Positions 1 to 7,309 of a stretch of 46,890 nt of DNA are shown here, piece after piece. Numbering within the stretch: position 1 is the stretch's first letter; the number at the start of each line of letters is the position of its first letter. This DNA is from Bacteroidales bacterium. GTDB lineage: Bacteria > Bacteroidota > Bacteroidia > Bacteroidales > GCA-2748055. The notes under the pieces are model-generated. The model was not told the DNA's origin. It saw nothing but the letters and a program-made list of their open reading frames with translations, and did no database searches. Made by a program: the position numbers and the translations under genes. The stretch lies in contig JAOZQY010000004.1 of assembly GCA_029931975.1 (NCBI GenBank), positions 62,279 to 109,168 of the forward strand, in the 5' to 3' direction.

Positions 1-126
1 GCAGCAGCCGACTGAGACCTAGTTCATCCGGTGATTGAGTCCCAGGCCCATCTCCTTCAGCTCCGATTAACAGGCCAGCTTCAATTTGCAGGTTCCTCTT
101 TCCAACCGTAGAAGAACAGGAAAAGC
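1..126 (-). pseudogene. Possible 5' part of a transporter-like outer-membrane protein, partial
   Basis: The minus strand is open from about 126 to the window edge and encodes STVGKRNLQIEAGL followed by a Gly/Pro-rich loop and LGLSRLL. This resembles the N-terminal strand of the Bacteroidota 'transporter' beta-barrel family (PF13557-like, consensus TESxxTVxxxxLQIExGF). No good start codon lies in this frame; a hydrophobic start, MLFLFF, lies in another frame at 128, so the 5' end may be frameshifted. The gene runs off the left edge. The assignment rests on a short motif only and could be wrong. Confidence 0.3.
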
Positions 127-128
127 AT

Positions 129-350
129 GAGGGCAACAATGATTCATATTTCTGTTTTACTCATTTCTCATTTATTCCGACCTGTGTAGTGTACGAATTC
201 GGACGCCATCTGTCACGCTTGCGTTCAGAATCAATCATTTTTAACAATTGTCATAAATGGCTATAAAATACAGTAAAGCAGATTAATATACCGTTTGGCA
301 CGGAATATGATAAAAGTCTGACAACATTGAAATAAAAAAACGCAAGAGTC
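129..350. other. Intergenic stretch
   Basis: No coding frame or RNA could be supported here. The sequence becomes AT-rich towards 350. It has a loose TATACCGTTTG element at about 287-297, which resembles the Bacteroidota -7 box TAnnTTTG with one extra spacer base. It may carry the promoter of the small secreted protein that follows. Confidence 0.4.
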
Positions 351-791
351 ATGAAAATAACAAAAAAAATATTCTTCAGCATCGCACTGCTTACAGTGGC
401 AACAATAACTTTCGCTCAGCCTTCTTCAAGGAAAGAGAGACTTCTCAACAAGCAAGACAAGCAGCTTGTATATATGCTTACTGATTACAGTCCCAACGAA
501 AACAGCAGGCTTGAAAACTGGATGTACGATTTTAGCACCTGGGCAAATAGCAGAAGTTCTAAGGATGCTTATGAAGCTCCGCTTGTTGCTGAAGCCTATT
601 TCATTGAAAGTGCAGATGTGGTTTATGAGGGAGATCTTTCAATTGAAAGCTGGATGACCACTTCCTTTGAATGTGGTCCTGCTGAGGAGTCTTTGACAAT
701 TGAATCATGGATGACCGAGCCTTTTGAGGCTGCCGATTATATTGAAGTGGAAGAGTGGATGACTAAAGCCTGGATTTTTTGTGGAAGTTAA
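351..791 (+). CDS. Small secreted protein with repeated ExWM motifs
   Basis: A 146-residue protein with a clear Sec signal peptide (about residues 1-22, ending TFAQ). The mature part is acidic and contains four copies of a short motif: LENWMYDF, IESWMTTSFE, IESWMTEPFE and VEEWMTKAW. The last three are spaced by roughly 20 residues, and the protein ends soon after in CGS. No enzyme motif is visible. Short proteins with ExWM(T)xxF repeats occur in Bacteroidota, but I know of no established function. The gene converges with the FMN-binding protein gene, and the two stop codons overlap by four bases. Function unknown; export across the inner membrane is the only firm inference. Confidence 0.8.
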   Translation: MKITKKIFFSIALLTVATITFAQPSSRKERLLNKQDKQLVYMLTDYSPNENSRLENWMYDFSTWANSRSSKDAYEAPLVAEAYFIESADVVYEGDLSIESWMTTSFECGPAEESLTIESWMTEPFEAADYIEVEEWMTKAWIFCGS

Positions 792-1312
792 TCTGTTATC
801 AGGAAGGCAGACATGAAAAGGTGACAACGCCGGATATCTTCTACGATGGAAGAAGCAGAAAGGGTTCCGCCGCTAACAGCATCAATATCAGATCCTAATT
901 TCAGTTCCCCTCCAGTGTAGCCATTGAATTGAGACAACCATTTCTTCTGACATATGGCTGCACCGTGGGTCGATCGGTAGACGGTGATGATCACCGCCTG
1001 TACCGTGAGAGCCTTAGAATAGATGATGCTGTAGTCAAAGTAATCATACCTTCCCTTGGTCCTGGTTGAAAAAAGGTAAGCCTGTATCTCATCTGCCACT
1101 TTAACATTGTAGAGACAGTCGCCCGGGTACATATATTCGTTTAGGGACTCATTATCGTCGGGTATCTGAACCTGTTCAATGGAAGCGGTTTCTCCAAAGT
1201 GGCTGCGCACGGTCTTGATCTCTTTCTTATGAAGCACGCGCACATCCTGTCCGAATAGTGGCATCAGGAGAGTGAGCTGAAAAAGGATTAGTAGGATCCG
1301 GGTTGCTTTCAT
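788..1312 (-). CDS. FMN-binding domain protein (RnfG/NqrC-like fold), exported
   Basis: The start at 1312 gives MKATRILLILFQLTLLMPLFGQ, a good signal peptide; the longer start at 1333 would place charged residues ahead of it and overlap the porin gene. The C-terminal half shows the FMN-binding domain: an ITVYRSTHGAAIC segment and SGGTLSASSIVEDI, close to the SGATxSS motif in which the Thr hydroxyl is flavinylated in RnfG/NqrC. The SGGTLS variant keeps this Thr. At about 174 residues it is a stand-alone domain, so it probably carries periplasmic flavin for electron transfer. It lies directly downstream of the porin gene, presumably in one transcript. Redox partners are not in sight; the octaheme cytochrome is 8 kb away. 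Confidence 0.8.
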   Translation of the reverse strand: MKATRILLILFQLTLLMPLFGQDVRVLHKKEIKTVRSHFGETASIEQVQIPDDNESLNEYMYPGDCLYNVKVADEIQAYLFSTRTKGRYDYFDYSIIYSKALTVQAVIITVYRSTHGAAICQKKWLSQFNGYTGGELKLGSDIDAVSGGTLSASSIVEDIRRCHLFMSAFLITD

Positions 1313-1323
1313 ATCGGATTTCT

Positions 1324-2508
1324 TTAGAACCATATTGCCACACCGGCATTCAATTGCTGCCTGGAATCTTCAGTCCCTTTGTTTTGAAAAATCTGGTAAT
1401 CCATCTTTAGCATGGCTCCCCTGGCCATTTTCCAGCCCAGACCGAAGGTCAGATCGTTTCGATTGTTGTTGGGATCAGCTACCATTACACTCTCCACGGA
1501 TGTATGGGTATTGTATTGTTCATACCTGAAGAAAGGAATCAGCTCTGATTCATAGCGATCAATACCGTGAAGCAGGTTGTAGCCGATCTCTCCATACCAT
1601 CCGGAGATGGTGCTTCCCATATCGCTCCCGGTAAAATCATTATAGGCGGAAGAGTTTGAGACCAGGCCGTAGTTCAGCTGCGCTCTGAGTTGCAATCCTC
1701 CCAGGAGATACCTGGCATCGGCTCCAAACATAGTCAGCCCCACTACAGACGAGTCGGCAACAGCCACAGCAAGTGCATCACCCTTATCCACACCATTGTA
1801 GAGCGTTGATTGGGTCTGACCCGTATATCCGGAGAGTCCAAGTTGCAGACCGGAAATTCCAAAGTAGTTTAATCTGAAGCTCAGGTTGGGGGTGTTGATT
1901 ATCGACTCAGCCCCCTTTTGGCGACCCTTTCGGAATCCATTGGAGCCACCAAGTAGTGGGTCACCGTCATAACTGCTGAACCCATTCATCAGGTAGAGCT
2001 GGTAGGAGAGGGCAGCAGTGGGGAATACTCCTGTAAAACCGGCTCCGATTTCACGCCAGGTGGTGGGCACAATGTATTTATCCAGGTTGGGCCGTTCTAC
2101 CCCGTTAAAAGTAGAAGGTTCATGAAATTCGTTGATGATTCCCATGGGGATCAGCATCAGCCCGCCCCTGAACTTCAGCCATGGCAGGATCTCATACTGG
2201 AGGAAGGCCTGTTCCACATATACCTCCTTTACATGCTCAAACTCCACCTCGGAAACAAACTGTGTTTTTTCATTGAATTTGTAGCCGAACATAAGCACCA
2301 TTCGGTGTACATCCAATCCCCCTTCATTATAGATTCCGCCCCCCAGTGGTTGGTTGTAGTCTATCTGCGCATATCCCCCGATGGTGAGACGATCCTCCTC
2401 CTGCATCATTCTTCCACTGGTATTCACTTGTTCCTGACCCCTTATAGTCGTATAAATAAAGAATAAACCGATTGCTACGGGGACTGTTTTCAATAAAGCT
2501 TTTGTCAT
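1324..2508 (-). CDS. Outer-membrane porin, phosphate-selective porin (OprO/P)-like
   Basis: A 394-residue protein with signal peptide (about residues 1-24, ending TIRGQ). The barrel begins LTIGGYAQIDYNQP and continues with alternating amphipathic strands such as QFVSEVEFEHV and WLKFRGGLMLIPMG. It ends in GVAIWF, whose C-terminal aromatic residue fits the outer-membrane beta-signal. The GG-x-x-IPMG and WREIGAGF segments resemble the OprO/OprP porin family. The substrate cannot be told from sequence. It is the first gene of a likely two-gene unit with the FMN-binding protein downstream, and a TAGGTTTG box sits just ahead of the start. Confidence 0.8.
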   Translation of the reverse strand: MTKALLKTVPVAIGLFFIYTTIRGQEQVNTSGRMMQEEDRLTIGGYAQIDYNQPLGGGIYNEGGLDVHRMVLMFGYKFNEKTQFVSEVEFEHVKEVYVEQAFLQYEILPWLKFRGGLMLIPMGIINEFHEPSTFNGVERPNLDKYIVPTTWREIGAGFTGVFPTAALSYQLYLMNGFSSYDGDPLLGGSNGFRKGRQKGAESIINTPNLSFRLNYFGISGLQLGLSGYTGQTQSTLYNGVDKGDALAVAVADSSVVGLTMFGADARYLLGGLQLRAQLNYGLVSNSSAYNDFTGSDMGSTISGWYGEIGYNLLHGIDRYESELIPFFRYEQYNTHTSVESVMVADPNNNRNDLTFGLGWKMARGAMLKMDYQIFQNKGTEDSRQQLNAGVAIWF

Positions 2509-2533
2509 GATAGATAATTTGCAATTAATGCTG

Positions 2534-2541
2534 CAAACCTA
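2534..2541 (-). promoter_or_regulatory. Possible -7 box for the porin gene
   Basis: On the minus strand this reads TAGGTTTG, an exact match to the Bacteroidota -7 consensus TAnnTTTG, about 25 bases ahead of the porin start at 2508. No TTG is found at the expected -33 distance, so it is a partial promoter match. Confidence 0.35.
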
Positions 2542-2870
2542 TGGCAAATTTGGGGTTTCATAGTTGTTCCGGACTTACTGGTAGAATCATTCTAAATAAG
2601 AAATACGTTTAAGCGCCACAATGATAACGCCTTACACGTATTACTGTTTTGCTTATTTAGATGAGAATACCTATTAGTAGGTAGGTGGAATTTTGCTCCT
2701 GTAAACCAGGCAAAAGGACTACTGTAGTTCACAGGCATCGTTTTTACTACATCTATAATATCTCCCTGAATGCTTTTTGTAACAGCTGTGTCCATCCCAT
2801 TGTGGCTGCATGCCCCTTATCGGTCAGAGGTGTTCAGGGGCAACAATTATGAGCATCTTGATAAGCTAAA
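2542..2870. other. Intergenic stretch between porin and htrA terminator
   Basis: About 330 bases with no supported gene. A 67-codon minus-strand frame exists at 2592-2795 but has no signal, motif or convincing composition. The region probably holds only upstream sequence of the porin gene and sequence downstream of the htrA terminator. Confidence 0.5.
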
Positions 2871-2914
2871 GAAAAAGTAACACCAGTCATATTCCGGAAT
2901 GGTGTTACTTTTTC
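2871..2914 (-). terminator. Rho-independent terminator of htrA
   Basis: Two perfectly complementary 15-base arms (2871-2885 and 2900-2914) flank a 14-base loop. Read on the minus strand the hairpin begins eight bases after the htrA stop and is followed by CTTTTTCTTTAG. The loop itself contains the palindrome ATTCCGGAAT. Confidence 0.85.
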
Positions 2915-2921
2915 ACTTGCC

Positions 2922-4463
2922 CTATTCCGGGAGACCAAAGGCAAAATAGAGCTTGCCCGGATAGTTCTCATAGAGCCCCTGGATCATAACGCCTCCTTTC
3001 TCCTGCCTGAGGGATTTTCTTATATCGTCGATTGATGTAATCTTATGGTTATTGATCCCGGTAATGATAAATCCTTCTCTGATCCCGGTTTGGTTTTTCA
3101 GAACCCCGTTATTAAGTTCTTTAACTTTTACCCCGCCTTCAATTCCAAGCTTTTCAGAGGTCTCCTTCTCAAGCTCTTCCAGGCTAACTCCCAGGATATC
3201 GATGATGTCCATTTCGGCTTTGGCGACCAGCTTTTTCTCGCCTTGCTGATTGGCAAGTTTTACCTGGAAGCTTAGTTCCTTGCCATGCCTGTCAACTGTT
3301 ACAGTAACCTCATCTCCGGGCCTGTGCCTACCAATCTGCTCCAGAACGTCTGAAGTTTGCATTACGGGATTTTGGTCGATCCTGGTAATAATATCTCCGG
3401 ACTTGATGCCGGCCTCTCCGGCTGCACCATTTTCCGATAGTTCGGCCACGTATGCTCCTTCACTGCTCTTCAAGGATTCCTCTTTCACAAGTTCACCATC
3501 GATTTCCCTGATCATGATGCCAAGGTAGGCCCGCTGTACAGTGCCGTAATTCATCAGATCTTCCACCACTTTGCTAATAATGTTTGCGGGAATGGCAAAA
3601 CCATAGCCCGTATAGGATCCGGTGGGACTGGCAATGGCGGTGTTTATGCCGATCAGCTCACCATTCAGATTGACCAGGGCACCGCCACTGTTTCCTGGAT
3701 TGATAGCAGCATCGGTTTGAATAAAGGCTTCAATGGCCGATTTATCGTCAATTATATTGATGTTTCTTCCTTTGGCAGAGATAATCCCGGCGGTTACCGT
3801 GGAATTAAGGTTGAAGGGGTTTCCGATGGCCATGACCCACTGACCCACTTCTACCTGATCCGAGTTTCCCAGGGGTATTGCCTGCAGACCCTTTTCGCTG
3901 ATCTGCAGCAGGGCCACATCGGTGGAAGGATCGCTACCCACTACTCTGGCCTTATAGCTTTCGTTGTTATGCAGCGTGACTTCAATATCATCTGCGTTTT
4001 CGATGACATGATTGTTGGTAACAATATAGCCTTTGTCGCTGATGATGACGCCCGAGCCGGATCCCATGCTAACATAGGGTTGGGACTCACCCTGCATTTG
4101 TTGCTGCTGTTGTCCCCGTGGAGCCGGAGTTCCCTGGAAGAACCTGAAGAAATCATCTCCAAACATATCCCCGAAGGGATTTTGAGGACTGTTTGAATAA
4201 GGTCTGGATGAGGATTGGACCTTCCGGGCCGATTTGATATGAACCACCGAATTCATTACTTCTTTTGATACCCCGGTGAAATCCAGCGGGACATAGGCCC
4301 CATTCTCATTGACAGTGTAGACGGCATGGTGAACCGGCATTTTCTCCTGCTCCTGAAGAGTCAGCATAGCTTCGCTGTGACTCATTCCTGTGAGTATAAA
4401 GACTGCGATGGTAAGTGCACTTCCAACCAGGGAAGGAACCATCATTTTAATAAACTTTTTCAT
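2922..4463 (-). CDS. htrA: HtrA/DegQ-family periplasmic serine protease
   Basis: A 513-residue protein. Residues 1-31 form a signal/anchor sequence. The trypsin-like domain carries the catalytic triad His152 (TNNHVIEN), Asp182 (STDVALLQ) and Ser259 (NPGNSGGAL). Two PDZ domains follow, about residues 310-405 (YLGIMIREIDG onward) and 420-510. Family members degrade or refold misfolded envelope proteins and assemble as trimers or larger cages. A Gln-rich stretch (GQQQQQMQG, about 117-125) sits in the LA-loop region, a usual place for variation. The gene is preceded by a small ORF only 15 bases upstream and followed by a strong terminator, so the two form a compact operon. Whether it is the DegP or DegQ type cannot be decided here. 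Confidence 0.95.
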   Translation of the reverse strand: MKKFIKMMVPSLVGSALTIAVFILTGMSHSEAMLTLQEQEKMPVHHAVYTVNENGAYVPLDFTGVSKEVMNSVVHIKSARKVQSSSRPYSNSPQNPFGDMFGDDFFRFFQGTPAPRGQQQQQMQGESQPYVSMGSGSGVIISDKGYIVTNNHVIENADDIEVTLHNNESYKARVVGSDPSTDVALLQISEKGLQAIPLGNSDQVEVGQWVMAIGNPFNLNSTVTAGIISAKGRNINIIDDKSAIEAFIQTDAAINPGNSGGALVNLNGELIGINTAIASPTGSYTGYGFAIPANIISKVVEDLMNYGTVQRAYLGIMIREIDGELVKEESLKSSEGAYVAELSENGAAGEAGIKSGDIITRIDQNPVMQTSDVLEQIGRHRPGDEVTVTVDRHGKELSFQVKLANQQGEKKLVAKAEMDIIDILGVSLEELEKETSEKLGIEGGVKVKELNNGVLKNQTGIREGFIITGINNHKITSIDDIRKSLRQEKGGVMIQGLYENYPGKLYFAFGLPE

Positions 4464-4478
4464 TTTCTTTCCTCCAAT

Positions 4479-4910
4479 TTAATTTCTTTCATTATTGATA
4501 TTTTTCCCCAATGGTTTAAATTCCAGGATGACCTTGATAAGGTTCCGGTCCATTACCTGGCTTGATAATACAGTGTATTGATATCCAGATGAAAGTTTGA
4601 TCTCTGTGAAACGTATATCTATGAGCTCATCTTCCAATTCGTGCCCACTTTCCCTTCCGATGAGATGCGTCCGTATGGGTTTGCTTATAGGTATATCCAG
4701 TGGGGCCTCCAGAATCAGGCTGTCACCTTTCAGCAGGGCATTTATTTCCCTGCCTATCATTTGATTGGTTTCGACCATGACTATCAGGTGCATTCCTATG
4801 CGGTCCCAGATGAATGTGGCATTTCCAATTCCAATGGGTTCGCTCAAGCTTGAAAATTGATTTCTCATCCGTTCGGATGAGGCGCGATAGGCGATACGAT
4901 TTCTATTCAT
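4479..4910 (-). CDS. Hypothetical protein upstream of htrA, possibly Hsp20/CS-like
   Basis: I use the start at 4910 (MNRNRIAYRASS, 143 residues); an in-frame ATG at 4955 would add 15 residues. There is no signal peptide and no membrane segment. The pattern of strands (ATFIWDRIGMHLIVMVETN, NALLKGDSLILEAPL, FTEIKLSSGYQYTVL, NLIKVILEFKPLG) looks like the beta-sandwich of small heat shock proteins, but the A-x-x-x-G-x-L hallmark is absent, so this is a structural guess only. It is 15 bases upstream of htrA in the same direction, so a role in envelope stress or protein quality control is plausible. Function otherwise unknown. Confidence 0.65.
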   Translation of the reverse strand: MNRNRIAYRASSERMRNQFSSLSEPIGIGNATFIWDRIGMHLIVMVETNQMIGREINALLKGDSLILEAPLDIPISKPIRTHLIGRESGHELEDELIDIRFTEIKLSSGYQYTVLSSQVMDRNLIKVILEFKPLGKNINNERN

Positions 4911-4994
4911 GACAAAATATTTTATATGAATAACTGTACATGCAAATTGACGCACAAATTCCTTAGAATAGTATAGGTATTGTGTTAAGAATCC

Positions 4995-5010
4995 TTAACG
5001 GAACCGTTAA
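4995..5010. promoter_or_regulatory. Palindrome upstream of the htrA operon
   Basis: TTAACGG-AA-CCGTTAA, seven-base perfect arms with a two-base centre, lies 85 bases ahead of the operon's first start codon. This is the size and symmetry of a dimeric regulator site. No consensus -7 box was found nearby, so its role is a guess. Confidence 0.3.
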
Positions 5011-5085
5011 AGAATATTAAATGGAATTTGAATGAAGCTTTCGCTTACACTGCTTAACTATTTTATGCTAAAACACAAGGCTATG

Positions 5086-5697
5086 CTAGAGAAATTCCTC
5101 AAGTGTGTTAACAATACCCGCTTTGATATCTTCCCAGTCCATTTTGCACAACATGACAGGATCAGGTTCTTGGTCAGCATCTGTGAAATAGGTCAGGCTT
5201 TTCAGGACAAGAAATTCTGAGCCATCATAGTACTTTCTGGAATAGAACTCAAGCATCTGCTTTAAACTAAAATACTGGAGAATATGCGAAATATCTATAA
5301 AATCCTTCTTTGTACCTCGTCCAGTTATGGCCGAAAGTTTCATTGCTGCAATGTCTTCCAAATGCGCCAATTTAATGCCATCTTCTATCTTCACAGCTGA
5401 TAGCCAGGGATATGTGTAATTAACAATATCTACTTTAATTCCTTCAATGGAATAAATGGTAATATTTTCTGATTTCTGAAGAATAGTGACACTGTTAAAT
5501 GTTTTCAGGGCTTTTGAAACCAAAAAATCGTCTGCCTCAAGCGATCCAAACAGATCAAGATCAATAGATTTTCGGTGCCCCAATTGCAGGGCCAGGGAGG
5601 TGCCACCCACCAATCGCAGCTCATTGAAAACCTGCATTTGAAGCAAACGCTTCAGGATTTCCAGTGTGGAGGGATCGACTGTTTGGTAATGTAGCAT
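5086..5697 (-). CDS. Nucleotidyltransferase AbiEii/AbiGii toxin family protein
   Basis: A 203-residue protein with the AbiEii signature: the GGTSLALQLG glycine motif (residues 31-40), then SIDLDLF with Asp46 and Asp48 as metal-binding acidic pair, and a C-terminal IAAMKLSAITGRGTKKDFID block typical of the family. AbiEii toxins are type IV toxin-antitoxin nucleotidyltransferases that block growth by modifying tRNA or related targets. The gene overlaps the 3' end of the 102-residue upstream gene by 46 bases, so the two are translated together as a toxin/partner unit. The catalytic residues look intact. Confidence 0.9.
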   Translation of the reverse strand: MLHYQTVDPSTLEILKRLLQMQVFNELRLVGGTSLALQLGHRKSIDLDLFGSLEADDFLVSKALKTFNSVTILQKSENITIYSIEGIKVDIVNYTYPWLSAVKIEDGIKLAHLEDIAAMKLSAITGRGTKKDFIDISHILQYFSLKQMLEFYSRKYYDGSEFLVLKSLTYFTDADQEPDPVMLCKMDWEDIKAGIVNTLEEFL

Positions 5698-5960
5698 TGG
5701 AAATTCTCTATTGGTTCCTTAGAAATGGTTGAAATAAAACTTAACGATTTGCTATCCAGATCTCTGAATTTCAACACAACTGCTGTAATCTCTTCCAGAC
5801 TGAAATGCTTAGAAAGCAGATTCCAATCGCCAAGCAGACCATATTCCAGAATTCGTTTCACAATGAATGGAAAATCCTCCTTTGTTCTTAGCTTGTTCGC
5901 ATCCACATCCCAGAACAGATGTGAGGAGAGCTTGGATATTTGAAAATCAGAATTCTTCAA
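5652..5960 (-). CDS. DUF6922-like partner (putative antitoxin) of AbiEii
   Basis: A 102-residue protein with SSHLFWDVDANKL, followed by FIVKRILEYGLLGDW. This pattern (SPxLFWDVD ... RVLEYGxxxDW) is common in small Bacteroidota proteins encoded directly ahead of AbiEii-type nucleotidyltransferases. By position it is the likely antitoxin, although no DNA-binding domain is evident, so neutralisation may not be transcriptional. It overlaps the toxin start by 46 bases, which favours coupled translation. A TATTTTTG box lies about 33 bases upstream. Confidence 0.8.
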   Translation of the reverse strand: MKNSDFQISKLSSHLFWDVDANKLRTKEDFPFIVKRILEYGLLGDWNLLSKHFSLEEITAVVLKFRDLDSKSLSFISTISKEPIENFQCYITKQSIPPHWKS

Positions 5961-5992
5961 TTTGTAACTGTTATTGCTGCATGCAGATAGTT

Positions 5993-6000
5993 CAAAAATA
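5993..6000 (-). promoter_or_regulatory. Possible -7 box of the toxin-antitoxin pair
   Basis: The minus strand reads TATTTTTG, an exact TAnnTTTG match 33 bases ahead of the start at 5960. A TTG at the -33 position is not seen, so support is partial. Confidence 0.35.
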
Positions 6001-6080
6001 GTGATTTCATAATTACTAACACCTCGTTTCTGCTATTCTTCTTTTTTGTTTTTTTCAATACCAATATTTTTCTGATAAGG

Positions 6081-6260
6081 GAGTACTTCTTGGGACAAGA
6101 ACGGCTTCCCGAAAGCTTTCTACGTATTCAACGTTCCATTGTGGTAAACAGGGACAAGGTTCAATCTCTCAACAGGGAAATTATTACTGTCAGTGAAGTT
6201 GATTTACCCCTGAGTCGGAAGTACAAGGATGGGGTATTTGGCTGCTTAACTTTAGAATAG
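6081..6260 (+). pseudogene. Relic of a LytTR-type response regulator (C-terminal end)
   Basis: Translating the plus strand in the frame ending at the TAG at 6258-6260 gives ERLPESFLRIQRSIVVNRDK, then VQSLNREIITVSEVDLPLSRKYKD. This is the end of a LytTR DNA-binding domain (consensus LPxxxFxRxHRSYIVNxxxI ... LPISRRY). Compare the intact regulator at 17276-17989, which has LPGDHFIRSHNSYIVSIDHI and VPISRKYKN. There is no start codon, receiver domain or upstream half. The remnant sits between the AbiEii pair and tdh. It is too short to appear in a usual gene call. Confidence 0.75.
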
Positions 6261-6265
6261 GTATG

Positions 6266-7288
6266 CTAATCCCAGTTCAGGATCACCTTTCCGCAGTTTC
6301 CCACTTCCATTACATCGAATCCCTTCTGGAACTCGTCGATGGGAAAGCGGTGGGTGATCATGGGTGAAAGGTCCAGTCCCGACATAAGCATTTGCTCCAT
6401 ATGGTACCAGGTTTCAAACATTTCACGTCCGTAAATACCTTTCATGGTTAGCCCTTTGAAGATAATGCGGTTCCAGTCGACCTTTGTGGAAGAGGGGAGT
6501 ATGCCCAGGAGTGAGATCTTGCCGGAATTGTACATATGATCCACCAGTTGATTAAAGCCAGCCGGTGCTCCTGAACATTCCAGTCCGATGTCAAATCCGA
6601 TCATTCCCAGTTCATCCATAACCGCTCTTAAATTCTCTTTCAAAGGATTGACTACTCTGTTGGCACCCATTTTTTTTGCCAGTTCGGCCCTGTAAGGGCT
6701 GATCTCGGTGGCCACCACATAACGCGCGCCTGCAAAGCGTGCCACTGCTACTGCCATACTTCCGATTAGTCCGGCACCGGTTACCAGCACATCTTCACCA
6801 ATCATCGGGAAGGAGAGTGCGGTATGGGTAGCGTTTCCAAAGGGATCCATAATGGCCAGGATCTCATCAGGAATCTGGGCATTGATCTTCATGACATTGC
6901 TGGAGGGAACCTTCACATATTCGGCAAAGGATCCGTTGATGTTTACCCCGATGCCGATGGTGGTCTCGCAAATATGTTGTCTGCCGCGACGGCAGTTCCT
7001 GCAGTGTCCGCATGCAATATGACCCTCTCCTGTAACCCGGTCTCCCTCTTTAAATGCCTTCACTTCACTTCCAAGCTTTGCAACATGTCCGGCATATTCA
7101 TGCCCGGTGGTCAGGCCAATGGGGATAGTGCGCTGTGCCCATTCATTCCATAAATAGATATGCAGGTCTGTACCGCATATGGCCGATTTGCTAACCTTGA
7201 TTAATACTTCATTAGGACTGATCTCTGGAGTGGGGACATCCTCCATCCATATCCCCTTTTCTGCTTTGGATTTTACGAGGGCTTTCAT
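6266..7288 (-). CDS. tdh: L-threonine 3-dehydrogenase
   Basis: A 340-residue zinc-dependent medium-chain dehydrogenase, the same length as E. coli Tdh (341). Catalytic zinc ligands are Cys38 (AICGTD) and His63-Glu64 (TGHEYAG). The structural zinc site has Cys93, Cys96, Cys99 and Cys107. The Rossmann motif GAGLIG precedes the NAD-binding VVATEIS segment. It oxidises L-threonine to 2-amino-3-ketobutyrate, which is normally cleaved by Kbl to glycine and acetyl-CoA; no kbl is adjacent. It is the last gene of a closely spaced minus-strand set, 21 bases after the serine hydrolase. Related polyol dehydrogenases share the fold, but the overall pattern ([21 protein letters not shown]) favours Tdh. Confidence 0.9.
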   Translation of the reverse strand: MKALVKSKAEKGIWMEDVPTPEISPNEVLIKVSKSAICGTDLHIYLWNEWAQRTIPIGLTTGHEYAGHVAKLGSEVKAFKEGDRVTGEGHIACGHCRNCRRGRQHICETTIGIGVNINGSFAEYVKVPSSNVMKINAQIPDEILAIMDPFGNATHTALSFPMIGEDVLVTGAGLIGSMAVAVARFAGARYVVATEISPYRAELAKKMGANRVVNPLKENLRAVMDELGMIGFDIGLECSGAPAGFNQLVDHMYNSGKISLLGILPSSTKVDWNRIIFKGLTMKGIYGREMFETWYHMEQMLMSGLDLSPMITHRFPIDEFQKGFDVMEVGNCGKVILNWD

Positions 7289-7309
7289 TGTAGTACAAAA
7301 TAAAAATAA

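Noticed and set aside
2592-2795. 67-codon minus-strand frame in the gap after the porin gene
   Set aside because: No signal, domain, conserved motif or promoter; the composition looks like random translation.
3717-4196. 159-codon plus-strand frame inside htrA
   Set aside because: Shadow of the protease gene; no domain of its own.
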